The notes under the pieces: model-generated
Database searches by the model: none
The model's input: the letters and a program-made list of their open reading frames with translations, nothing else
Told to the model about the DNA's origin: nothing
Source: DATAMF01 sp964472565
GTDB lineage: Bacteria; Chloroflexota; Anaerolineae; Aggregatilineales; Aggregatilineaceae
Direction of reading: 5' to 3'
NCBI GenBank assembly: GCA_964472565.1
Contig: CAYYNB010000221.1
Location: 1 to 8,519 of the forward strand
Length of the DNA stretch: 8,519 bases
Made by a program: the position numbers and the translations under genes
Part shown: positions 1-6,591 of the stretch, piece after piece
Layout of the letters: every line of letters starts with the position of its first letter
Numbering within the stretch: the first letter of the stretch is position 1

Positions 1-2259
1 AAGCAAGGTCGGGATCGACACTTCCAGGCGATTCTGCCGCTGCGCGGTAAGATTTTGAATACGGAACGCGCACGGTTGAACAAAATTCTCGATAACAACG
101 AAGTCAAGGCGCTTATTTCGGCGCTGGGGGTTGGGATTGGGGATGACTTCAATCCTGAAGGGTTGCGGTACGGGCGCATTATTATTATGAGTGTGGCAGG
201 CGACGAACCTACCCTGGTCATGGATAAAGAAGGCCAGGTGGAGTTCGTGAAGATCGGTGAGTTTATCGATCAGTGCCTTGCTAAACAGCGGAATGGTGCG
301 GATTATCAGGTGATGACGTTTGATCTGAAAATGCATGAAACACGCTTCCGCCCGCTCAAAGCTGTAATCCGGCATGGACACGAAGAAGCAATGTATCACC
401 TGACCACACGCTATAATCGCTCGGTCAAGGTTACATCTTCTCACAGTGTATTCGTACTCGAAGATGGACAGGTTCGTCTCAAAAAAGGAAACGACGTGCG
501 AGCTGGTGATGTGCTGGTTGCCAGCCGCCACCTACCACGCCCGGCACAGAGTCCGGTGCGGATCGATCTACTCAAGACATTGTTCGACGCTGGATTAACC
601 GAAGCGCTGTATTTGAAGGGTGAAGGTATTCGGCAAATTGCCGGACAGCGGGTACTCGATAAGGTTGCACGTCCTGAATTGTGGAACGAACCGCGTGTCA
701 GCCTTTCGGCTGACGATTGGAAGCCGTTGATCGCCCAGCGGCAAGCCGCTGGATTATCGCAGCAAGCTGTCGCGTCAACCGTTGGTGTCAAACAACCTAT
801 CACGATCAGTCACTGGGAGCGAGGGATTAACCGCCCGATTCGGTCACAGTTTGAAGGCTACCTGCAAGCCATCGGTTGGGAGACTATGGTTCCTTATGAA
901 CTGATCCCTTCGCGGATTGAGGAACGATTGGCGCAGGATGATAGCAGCAAAAATGCACGGTGGCGTGAAGTAAGCAATTATAAGCCGTTTGGCGACTTTA
1001 CCGCTTATGAACTGGATCAACTCGGACCGGATGTCGAGATTGTTCCACAGGCGCACAGTGAGAAGGCGTTTGGACGCTTCTTACCGGTTGACCGCGATCT
1101 GCTGTGGTTCCTGGGATGGTATGTGGCAGAGGGCACCTTGAGCGCTCACCAGGTCAGTTTAAATCTCGGTACCAAAGATGAGCCGTTTATCGCGGAACTC
1201 AGCCAAGCCATTGAGAAAATATTCAGAGAGAAGCCCCGCCAGTATCATGATCCAGACAGCCAGGGCATCAAACTGTATTTTCACAGCGTAGCTGCTGCGC
1301 GGCTGCTGCGGGCCTGGGGACTGGATAGGCATGCTAATGAAAAGAAACTGCCTGATCTGGTGTTTAGCGTGGCGGAAGACCTGCAATTGGCATTCCTTGA
1401 AGGATATTTCCTGGGGGATGGCACGACAGCAGGACAAAATCTGATGGCAACTACTAATTCGCCTGAGGTGAAAGATGGGTTGCTGTATCTGCTCGGTCAG
1501 CTTGGTGTGGTGGCAACACATTCTCTTCACCAGCCGTCAACGGCAGCGGATGCACCTATTCAGACACGGTATCCATACTACACAATCACTATCTGTGGAA
1601 AAGCGCAGATGGACACCTGCCGCCCGATCTGGGAACGACATCATAACGCAGCACGAGTCGAAGAGCATCTGGCCCGACCTGCCCGAAAAGCGCTTGATTT
1701 TGTGCCGATTAGTGATGACCTGATTGGTCTTGAGGTGATTTCGGCAGAAGAGATTGAGCCAGTTGGACAGTATGTGTATGACTTCTCGGTAGAAGAAGAT
1801 GAAAACTTCATCTGTGGTGTGGGTGGGTTATGTGCACACAATACAGATGCGGATGTGGACGGCGCACACATCCGTACATTACTGTTAACGTTCTTCTTTC
1901 GATACATGGTACCATTGATCTCGAATGGGCATCTGTATATTGCGCAGCCGCCGCTGTATCTGGTCGCGGCGGGGAAAAAGTCACAATATGCCTATACGGA
2001 AGATGACCGGGATCGGATTATCGCGGAATTTGGCAACCCGGAACGGATCAATATCCAGCGGTATAAGGGTCTGGGTGAAATGAATCCTGACCAGTTGTGG
2101 GAAACGACGATGAATCCCGCCAACCGGACGCTGCTGCAAGTGACGATTGAGGATGCAGCGGAAGCGGATCGAGTGTTTGATATGCTGATGGGAAGCGCCG
2201 TGCCGCCGCGCCGACGATTTATCACCACACACGCGAAAAAAGCGACGCTGGACATATAA
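1..2259 (+). CDS. gyrB: DNA gyrase subunit B, C-terminal part, interrupted by an intein (5' end outside window)
   Basis: GyrB supplies the ATPase and TOPRIM parts of gyrase (A2B2), which introduces negative supercoils. The frame is open from base 1, so the gene begins upstream and the ATG at 55 is internal. The first 63 residues hold the TOPRIM start: KQGRDRHFQAILPLRGKILN, then the ALGVGIGDDF and LRYGRIIIM stretches. After the intein (190-1842) come TDADVDGAHIRTLLLTFF, with the DxD metal-binding acids, then YIAQPPLY, the QRYKGLGEMNP motif and a C-terminus ending in LDI, which is typical of GyrB. Joined exteins read IIIM-TDADVDG, exactly the family consensus. The tail is the short form, without the roughly 170-residue insert of E. 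coli-type GyrB. ParE is the alternative, but the ending favours GyrB. A shared terminator follows 10 bases after the stop. Confidence 0.97.
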   Translation, partial: KQGRDRHFQAILPLRGKILNTERARLNKILDNNEVKALISALGVGIGDDFNPEGLRYGRIIIMSVAGDEPTLVMDKEGQVEFVKIGEFIDQCLAKQRNGADYQVMTFDLKMHETRFRPLKAVIRHGHEEAMYHLTTRYNRSVKVTSSHSVFVLEDGQVRLKKGNDVRAGDVLVASRHLPRPAQSPVRIDLLKTLFDAGLTEALYLKGEGIRQIAGQRVLDKVARPELWNEPRVSLSADDWKPLIAQRQAAGLSQQAVASTVGVKQPITISHWERGINRPIRSQFEGYLQAIGWETMVPYELIPSRIEERLAQDDSSKNARWREVSNYKPFGDFTAYELDQLGPDVEIVPQAHSEKAFGRFLPVDRDLLWFLGWYVAEGTLSAHQVSLNLGTKDEPFIAELSQAIEKIFREKPRQYHDPDSQGIKLYFHSVAAARLLRAWGLDRHANEKKLPDLVFSVAEDLQLAFLEGYFLGDGTTAGQNLMATTNSPEVKDGLLYLLGQLGVVATHSLHQPSTAADAPIQTRYPYYTITICGKAQMDTCRPIWERHHNAARVEEHLARPARKALDFVPISDDLIGLEVISAEEIEPVGQYVYDFSVEEDENFICGVGGLCAHNTDADVDGAHIRTLLLTFFFRYMVPLISNGHLYIAQPPLYLVAAGKKSQYAYTEDDRDRIIAEFGNPERINIQRYKGLGEMNPDQLWETTMNPANRTLLQVTIEDAAEADRVFDMLMGSAVPPRRRFITTHAKKATLDI
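190..1842 (+). other. GyrB intein with LAGLIDADG homing endonuclease and XRE-like HTH insert
   Basis: A 551-residue protein-splicing element lies in frame inside gyrB and should excise itself after translation. Splice block A starts at Ser1 (190, SVAGDEP). Block B is TSSH, with Thr at 433 and His at 442. Block F is YVYDFSVEEDENF at 1771-1809. Block G ends LCAHN, with the penultimate His and terminal Asn at 1837-1842. The +1 extein residue is Thr (1843). A dodecapeptide (DOD) endonuclease is embedded: motif 1 LGWYVAEG (1111-1134, acidic Glu at 1129) and motif 2 LEGYFLGDG (1396-1422, Asp at 1417). Both acidic positions are kept, so the nuclease may be active. An XRE-like helix-turn-helix (about 715-880) sits between the splicing N-part and the first DOD motif. 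All splicing residues look intact; activity itself is inferred. Confidence 0.95.
715..880 (+). other. XRE-like helix-turn-helix domain inside the intein
   Basis: Translated in the gyrB frame, this segment has a Cro/CI-type pattern: an opening helix (WKPLIAQRQAAG), then LSQQAVASTVGV as helices 2-3 and turn, then ISHWERGINRP, the usual 'xxWExGxxxP' signature after the recognition helix. It sits about 175-230 residues into the intein, outside the splicing blocks and before the LAGLIDADG motifs. The likely role, inferred, is extra DNA contact for the homing endonuclease. Its tight fit to the XRE pattern makes a chance match unlikely, but DNA binding is not shown by sequence alone. Confidence 0.8.
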
Positions 2260-2268
2260 CCAACATGA

Positions 2269-2302
2269 AAAGAGCCTGCACATCCGCAGGCTCTTTAATT
2301 TT
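2269..2302. terminator. Bidirectional Rho-independent terminator between gyrB and the convergent nucleotidyltransferase gene
   Basis: A perfect 11-bp stem (2269-2279 with 2286-2296) closes a 6-base loop. On the + strand it runs into TTTAATTTT. On the - strand the AAA of the left arm also gives a short T-run. It lies 9 bases after the gyrB stop and touches the stop codon of the opposing gene (2301-2303), so it can serve both. Confidence 0.9.
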
Positions 2303-3383
2303 AGTGGAGCTGGACGAGGCTGTTTTCGGCCAACACAAAACGATGCGTGTTCGGTTTGGAGTCGGCGCGGATGACTGTGGCGTTGTCCGCGATCAAACTG
2401 CCGTCGATGCGACCTTCGATATTTTTGATCGTGCAGCAGCACATGATAATACTCTGCTCAATTTCGCTGCTCTCGATGACCACATCATCCCCAATCGAGG
2501 TGTAGGGGCCGATATAGGAGTTGCGGATCACAACGTTATCACCGATGATAACGGGGCCGCGAACTACACTGTCGATAATTTGAGCATTCCTGCCCAAAAC
2601 GACACGATGGCCGACCTGCGACGTGCCCTTGATGCGCTCGTCTTCCGTAAAGGCGGGGCTAAAGGGAAGCTGCTCCAACACGAGTTGGTTAGCCAACACA
2701 ATTGAGCCGGGTTTTCCAGCATCAATCCACCAGCCGTTGACAATATAGGGAATCACCATTTTGCCCTGGTCAATCAAATACTGGATGGCATCGGTGATTT
2801 CCAGTTCATTGCGCCACGAGGGTTTGATGTGGTTGATCGCATCGAAAATGTCTGGGCGGAACACATATACCCCGGCAATTGCCAGATTGGAGGGCGGGTC
2901 TTTGGGCTTTTCGATCATCCGCTTGATTTTGTTATCCCCGTTCAATTCCGCGATACCAAAAGCACTGGGATTCGGGACAGCCGTGAGCGCAATGGCGGCG
3001 CTGGCCCCGGTTTCTTCAAAGCGGTGGTAGAGCGGTGTCATCTGGTCCTGAAAAATATTATCGCCCAGGTACATCATAAACGGTTCATCCCCGATGAACG
3101 GCTGGCAGAGTTTGACGGCGTGGGCTAATCCCTGAGGGTCTTCCTGGGCAATATAGGTCAGGGGCACGCCCACCGTTTGCAGGCCATCGCCCAGCCGATC
3201 TCGAATGGGCGAGTCCAAATTATTGACCACCAGACCGATCTCGGTGGCTCCCATATTCTGTAAGGTTTCGATAGCATAGATCAAAAGCGATTTATTGGCT
3301 ACGGGGACGAGCGGCTTGGGCATCGTCAGCGTGACAGGATAGAGACGAGTGCCTTTTCCGGCACACAAAATCACAGCTTTCAT
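2301..3383 (-). CDS. Sugar-1-phosphate nucleotidyltransferase, long RmlA type (glucose-1-phosphate thymidylyltransferase-like)
   Basis: This 360-residue enzyme is predicted to join a sugar-1-phosphate to an NTP, giving an NDP-sugar for cell-surface glycan or deoxysugar synthesis. The N-terminal nucleotidyltransferase domain (1 to about 240) has the signature AGKGTRLYPVTLTMPKPLVP, then LGDN at 106-109 (metal/sugar site), EKP at 158-160, ELEITDAI at 193-200 and GWWIDAGKP at 217-225. Residues about 255-345 show imperfect hexapeptide repeats (VVRGPVIIGDNVVI and following) of a left-handed beta-helix. That two-domain layout and length match the long RmlA group of actinobacterial and archaeal type. 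The conserved 'NKP' is NKS here (30-32). Three cysteines in a row lie at 315-317. The start ATG is preceded by AGAAGGTAGG. Nucleotide and sugar specificity (dTTP or UTP; glucose or another) cannot be fixed from sequence. Confidence 0.9.
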   Translation of the reverse strand: MKAVILCAGKGTRLYPVTLTMPKPLVPVANKSLLIYAIETLQNMGATEIGLVVNNLDSPIRDRLGDGLQTVGVPLTYIAQEDPQGLAHAVKLCQPFIGDEPFMMYLGDNIFQDQMTPLYHRFEETGASAAIALTAVPNPSAFGIAELNGDNKIKRMIEKPKDPPSNLAIAGVYVFRPDIFDAINHIKPSWRNELEITDAIQYLIDQGKMVIPYIVNGWWIDAGKPGSIVLANQLVLEQLPFSPAFTEDERIKGTSQVGHRVVLGRNAQIIDSVVRGPVIIGDNVVIRNSYIGPYTSIGDDVVIESSEIEQSIIMCCCTIKNIEGRIDGSLIADNATVIRADSKPNTHRFVLAENSLVQLH

Positions 3384-3470
3384 GTTACCTACCTTCTAGT
3401 AGATGCCGCAACTGAACAAAAAAGATGCTAACGCACACGCTGGGCGTGCTGCAACAGTTGATACAGGATT

Positions 3471-3980
3471 TTATGACTTTTTAAAAAAAGACAGCCATTT
3501 CTGCGCCAGCCTGTGCCGTTTGTCAGCAGCCTCGAAGTGATCGATGGCAAACTCCATATCGCGGGCGGCCTCATCATCGTTATCCAGCAGATGGAGCGTG
3601 ATGGCCCGATAGTAGTAGATTTCGGGACGTTCCGGCGCAAGCGGCTGGGCGCGCGAGAAATGATTCTTGGCGCTGTTAAAATCGCCCTCCTGAAAGGCCA
3701 GCATTCCACGCGCATAATGGGCCAGCCACTGCTTACGATCCAGTTTGAGCGCATAGGCAAGATCGAGTTCGGCGTCTGCGGTGCGCCCGGCCTGAAGCAA
3801 GATCAAACCCCGTGCCGCGAAGTATTCGGCCTTGTTGGATTTTAAATGAATGGCTTCGTCCAGGTCGGCCACTGCCTGCTCATATTTTCCTTTTTCGTAC
3901 TGCAATAAACCGCGCTCATAATAGCGCTCATCGGGACGAAGATGTTTGCCGCGTTTGGGTAATCGGGTTGGTTCTGGCAT
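3471..3980 (-). CDS. Small tetratricopeptide repeat (TPR) protein
   Basis: This 169-residue protein is built almost wholly of TPR units, helical hairpins that mediate protein-protein contacts. Four can be read: about 17-50 (YYERGLLQYEKGKYEQAVAD), 51-84 (YFAARGLILLQAGRTADAEL), 86-118 (HYARGMLAFQEGDFNSAKNH) and 120-153 (YYYRAITLHLLDNDDEAARD), each with the usual G/A spacing. No signal peptide or membrane segment is seen, so it is probably cytoplasmic. I chose the start at 3980 (MPEPTRLP) because an in-frame ATG at 4070 would add 30 basic, non-repeat residues and lie upstream of a TATACT -10-like box. The Shine-Dalgarno at 3980 is weak (GGATATGATTCT). It is codirectional with the nucleotidyltransferase gene 87 bases downstream, possibly an operon. 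The partner is unknown. Confidence 0.85.
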   Translation of the reverse strand: MPEPTRLPKRGKHLRPDERYYERGLLQYEKGKYEQAVADLDEAIHLKSNKAEYFAARGLILLQAGRTADAELDLAYALKLDRKQWLAHYARGMLAFQEGDFNSAKNHFSRAQPLAPERPEIYYYRAITLHLLDNDDEAARDMEFAIDHFEAADKRHRLAQKWLSFFKKS

Positions 3981-4009
3981 AGAATCATATCCATTGAATA
4001 CAGCGATTA

Positions 4010-4059
4010 AGTATAACCGGAATCGACTGCTTTTGTAGTTATGGGTCTTCATATATACT
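4010..4059. promoter_or_regulatory. Putative divergent promoters between the TPR and FHA genes
   Basis: The gap between the two divergent starts is A+T-rich. On the + strand a TATACT box at 4054-4059 lies about 34 bases before the FHA GTG start. On the - strand a TATACT box (4015-4010) lies about 30 bases before the TPR start at 3980. Neither has a convincing -35 box at 16-18 bases, so only the -10 elements are proposed. Confidence 0.35.
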
Positions 4060-4092
4060 TTGAACTGCATGGGTTAAAAGGGGAAGAATGCT

Positions 4093-4587
4093 GTGATTAA
4101 ATGTGTGAAATGTGGTCATGAGAATCCTGAAGGAGCGCTTATTTGTGCGGAATGCGGCCAGCCTTTTATTCTTGATATTAAGGACGGATCGACACGTCGC
4201 CTGAATGAAGAAGTGGAACGGGCGCGTTATTTACATTGGGGAACAGCGCGCCTGGGAAACGAACGTAAGATTCTGCTGCATATCCAAAATGCTGAAAAAC
4301 CGCTCATGGTATCGCTGATACGCCAGATCGTGATTGGCCGGTTCGATGTGGATACCAACCAGACTCCCGACATCGATTTGTCGGAATACGGTGCCCAGGA
4401 AAAGGGCGTTTCGCGCCGCCATGTAACGATTATGATCGAGGATGAAACGATCAAAGTGATGGACATGGGAAGCGCCAATTGTACTTTCATGAACGGGCAA
4501 AAACTGATCCCGAACCAGGCTCGTATTTTGCGTGATGGGGATGAACTGCGCTTAGGCCGGTTGGTGATGCGCGTCAATTTTATTTAA
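4093..4587 (+). CDS. Zinc-ribbon and FHA domain protein
   Basis: This 164-residue, probably cytoplasmic protein has two domains. The N-terminal zinc ribbon has four cysteines as CVKC (4,7) and CAEC (18,21). The C-terminal forkhead-associated domain (about 70-164) binds phosphothreonine peptides. It shows GR at 82-83, SRRH at 107-110 and NG at 134-135, the residues that normally contact the phosphopeptide. The family 'GSxNGT' loop reads GSANCT (126-131), with Cys replacing Gly. A role in Ser/Thr kinase signalling is inferred from the family; no kinase lies in the window. The GTG start is chosen because AAAGGGGAAG (4077-4086) lies at good distance and the first zinc cysteine is residue 4. An ATG at 4088 is out of frame and stops at once. 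Confidence 0.9.
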   Translation: MIKCVKCGHENPEGALICAECGQPFILDIKDGSTRRLNEEVERARYLHWGTARLGNERKILLHIQNAEKPLMVSLIRQIVIGRFDVDTNQTPDIDLSEYGAQEKGVSRRHVTIMIEDETIKVMDMGSANCTFMNGQKLIPNQARILRDGDELRLGRLVMRVNFI

Positions 4588-4660
4588 GCGGTGGGTTTTA
4601 CACCCGCCCAATCCGCTTTTGACGGATTGAAATTTCAGGGCAGGTACGCAGCCTGCCCTG
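4588..4660. repeat. Cluster of three palindromic hairpins, probable convergent terminator
   Basis: Three inverted repeats follow the FHA stop. A loose G/C-rich one lies at 4588-4607 (GCGG with CCGC, interior mismatched). AATCCG/CGGATT lies at about 4610-4628. A perfect 9-bp stem lies at 4636-4644 with 4652-4660 (CAGGGCAGG/CCTGCCCTG, 7-base loop). The last ends 7 bases before the stop codon of the opposing gene at 4668. T-runs are weak on both sides (TTGGTTTAG on +; AAATTTCAAT on -), so efficient intrinsic termination is uncertain. The shape resembles dispersed intergenic palindromes. Confidence 0.55.
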
Positions 4661-4667
4661 GCTTGGT

Positions 4668-5768
4668 TTAGTCCTGGGGTTCTTCACTGGAAGTTTTCAC
4701 GAGTCGTGTGCCGAGCGTACTGGCAATAACCAGTGCTACCGATTCGGCCCAACCGGATGCTGCATCGTAAGCTTCCTGATCGACCTGATGTTTGCGTAAA
4801 TACTCAATGCCGCTTTCGGGATTAACCGAAAATTTATCATTGAGGTCTGTTGCGCGATGGTGCGATAACTCGCTGCTGGTGGTATGGCTGGTTTGCGCGA
4901 TCAAGAGCGATTCGTCCGGCAAGGTAAGATAAATTTCCCACAGATGAGTTGTGAGCATTGATTCTACGATCAGGCCCTGGCTGTCTTCTTTGGTGACGGC
5001 TTCTTTGAGAACACTGTGGCGGAATTCGACATTGCGTATATCTGCCGTTTTGACTGCGCGCCCCTGCTGGCCGGATAAAAACGAGCCTAACAACCCGGTG
5101 GGCGGCATAAGGCGAATGGTAGATTGATCAATCGATACCTGATTAAAGGAGGGCGTGACGCCTCGCTTGTGGGCGCTCGCCTCTTTGCCGAGACGCAGTA
5201 CCAGCCCCGAACGCGTTTTTTCCAGGCGCATGTTGGGATATTCCAATGGGAGGTGAATCGATTGCGCCAGCAGTTTGACCTGCTGCGGGCCGACATCTTC
5301 ACGCTTGTGCGGCACCAGCGGCCCGGTAACGCCCCCCACGGCTGATGGGGACAGCGGGCGCGTTAGTTTTTTGGCCCCAAAGATTTTGAGCGGACAGCCG
5401 ATGTGTTCAGAGAGGGTGCGCCCAGCCTGCTGCGCGGCTGCGCCATGTGTCATGTTATCGCCAGGGGGCCAACGCACCAGTTCCAACCAGCGCGGCGGAT
5501 CGTTGGCGGTGCGGGCAATATGAAAGCCTAACATCCAGCGCTTCGTTTTTTCATCATAGCCAATCACAATGGCGCGAACATATTCGACAGAGAGAACGGT
5601 GCCCGGCAGCCGGTGATTTTGCCCGAATGCCGGTGTATATTCCATGACCCCCGATCCGCGTGAGACCTGGAAGACAGGCTGTCTGGATAGGGTGTCGCCG
5701 GTTGGGATCAGTTCCCAAAAGCCATGCTGGATGGTGATTTCCACTTCATCTGCTGGAATCGTCGTCAT
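4668..5768 (-). CDS. Conserved-looking hypothetical protein, function unknown
   Basis: I do not recognise this 366-residue protein. It is soluble in appearance: no signal peptide and no clear membrane segment. The N-terminal half (1 to about 130) is beta-rich and aromatic (GFWELIPTG, WMLGFHIA, WLELVRWPPGDN), suggesting a compact beta domain. Residues about 131-165 are basic and proline/glycine-rich and may be a linker. The C-terminal part (about 165-350) is mixed, with an acidic tail (SSEEPQD). The open frame reaches back to 5894, but the start at 5768 (MTTIPADE) is preferred. GGAAGGG lies about 10 bases upstream, and the extra 42 residues would be an odd low-quality leader crossing the promoter region. 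An alternative ATG at 5798 has no ribosome site. Codon use looks like its neighbours'. It runs divergently from the membrane-protein gene. Confidence 0.75.
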   Translation of the reverse strand: MTTIPADEVEITIQHGFWELIPTGDTLSRQPVFQVSRGSGVMEYTPAFGQNHRLPGTVLSVEYVRAIVIGYDEKTKRWMLGFHIARTANDPPRWLELVRWPPGDNMTHGAAAQQAGRTLSEHIGCPLKIFGAKKLTRPLSPSAVGGVTGPLVPHKREDVGPQQVKLLAQSIHLPLEYPNMRLEKTRSGLVLRLGKEASAHKRGVTPSFNQVSIDQSTIRLMPPTGLLGSFLSGQQGRAVKTADIRNVEFRHSVLKEAVTKEDSQGLIVESMLTTHLWEIYLTLPDESLLIAQTSHTTSSELSHHRATDLNDKFSVNPESGIEYLRKHQVDQEAYDAASGWAESVALVIASTLGTRLVKTSSEEPQD

Positions 5769-5798
5769 AACCCGCAACCCTTCCACTCGATTCACCAT

Positions 5799-5835
5799 TA
5801 CACTAAGTGTAGGAAAAATTAGAGAAAGCGTCCAG
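5799..5835 (-). promoter_or_regulatory. Promoter-like boxes with a 13-bp palindrome upstream of the hypothetical gene
   Basis: Reading the - strand, CTGGAC (5835-5830), an 18-base spacer and TACACT (5811-5806) form a weak sigma70-like pair about 31 bases before the start at 5768. TACACT is one arm of a perfect inverted repeat (TACACT-A-AGTGTA, 5799-5811 on the + strand). A dimeric repressor could sit there and block the -10 box; that is inference. Confidence 0.4.
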
Positions 5836-5857
5836 CAGGTCGGCAGTACTAAACTGC

Positions 5858-5885
5858 TTGACAGGGCGGAATTGTCGAGTAGACT
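5858..5885 (+). promoter_or_regulatory. Probable sigma70 promoter of the membrane protein-phosphoribosyltransferase pair
   Basis: TTGACA (5858-5863, full consensus -35), a 16-base spacer and TAGACT (5880-5885, 4 of 6) sit 37 bases before the ATG at 5923. A strong ribosome site, CAGGAGGTG (about 5909-5917), follows in the leader. Confidence 0.6.
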
Positions 5886-5922
5886 GCAAATCAAGTTTAT
5901 ATTTCATTCAGGAGGTGGGTGT

Positions 5923-6591
5923 ATGGCCCGACGAAAAGATAAGTCGCCCAATGACCCCCAGGAAAAAGTAGTACGGCATCCACTGCTGGTCTACTACAAC
6001 CTGGGGAAACGTTACCGTTCGCCCGGCATTTTATTTATTCTGCTGGGTATGCTCTCATTTTTGCCATTCTTTATCGAAGACCTGGAAAATGATCTGATTG
6101 ATCCGAATGTTGCTGCTGTTGTGGGGATCGCGCTGATCCTGGTCGGGCTGGCATTTGTGCTGTTTGCACGGCTCGCAATGCGGCGTTCGTATGTGCAGTG
6201 TATGCCGGATCTGATGCTGGTTCGCACACCGTTTTATTCGGCACTGGTCAGCTACCGCCGGATCAAACAGTCGCAGTCGGTGCAGGTATCGCAGATTTAC
6301 TCCAAGGAGAGTCTGAAGGGAATCGGCAAACCGCTGATGCGTCCGCTGCTGGCGATGACCGCAGTCGAAGTGCTGGTTAGCTCGTGGCCCGTACCCAAGA
6401 AAAAGCTGCAACGGTACCTGAGCAAATATCTCTTTTCGGCGCGCTCAGAAGCGTGGCTGTTCATCGTCCCGAATTATGCAGCCCTGAACCGCCAGCTTGA
6501 CTCGACTATTGGCCGCCAGATGGATGAGCGAAAAGGTACATCCAGCGGGTATCTGGACCCATTTGAACGGTTGAAACTTCAGCAGAAATGA
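5923..6591 (+). CDS. Two-TM membrane protein, function unknown
   Basis: This 222-residue protein has a short basic N-terminus (MARRKDK), then two hydrophobic segments at about 35-51 (GILFILLGMLSFLPFF) and 62-84 (VAAVVGIALILVGLAFVLF), separated by an acidic loop (EDLENDLIDP). A long soluble C-terminal part (about 88-222) follows. Its start (YVQCMPDLMLVRTPFYSALVSYRRI) loosely recalls bacterial PH-like membrane-anchored domains, but that is only a resemblance. By the positive-inside rule both ends probably face the cytoplasm. The open frame extends upstream to 5644, but the ATG at 5923 follows a near-perfect GGAGG site and a promoter, so it is the real start. Its TGA overlaps the next gene's ATG (ATGA at 6588-6591), suggesting translational coupling with the phosphoribosyltransferase. 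Confidence 0.85.
   Translation: MARRKDKSPNDPQEKVVRHPLLVYYNLGKRYRSPGILFILLGMLSFLPFFIEDLENDLIDPNVAAVVGIALILVGLAFVLFARLAMRRSYVQCMPDLMLVRTPFYSALVSYRRIKQSQSVQVSQIYSKESLKGIGKPLMRPLLAMTAVEVLVSSWPVPKKKLQRYLSKYLFSARSEAWLFIVPNYAALNRQLDSTIGRQMDERKGTSSGYLDPFERLKLQQK

Noticed and set aside
55..189. ATG at 55 as the start of the gyrB gene
   Set aside because: The frame is open to base 1 and residues encoded by 1-54 match the GyrB family, so 55 is an internal Thr-Glu-Arg-preceding codon and the gene begins outside the window.
2265..2705. A + strand reading frame just after gyrB
   Set aside because: It lies antisense to the nucleotidyltransferase gene, begins in the terminator hairpin, and its protein has no recognisable family.
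3418..3449. Possible terminator between the TPR and nucleotidyltransferase genes (- strand stem 3449-3444 with 3440-3435, then T-run 3423-3418)
   Set aside because: The stem is only 6 bp with a 3-base loop, and the T-run lies 11 bases after it, too far for a standard intrinsic terminator.
3981..4070. ATG at 4070 as start of the TPR protein
   Set aside because: It would add 30 residues with no TPR character, place the start upstream of a plausible -10 box and use most of the divergent promoter gap.
5644..5922. N-terminal extension of the membrane protein to 5644
   Set aside because: It overlaps the divergent hypothetical gene and its promoter, and an excellent ribosome site points to the ATG at 5923.
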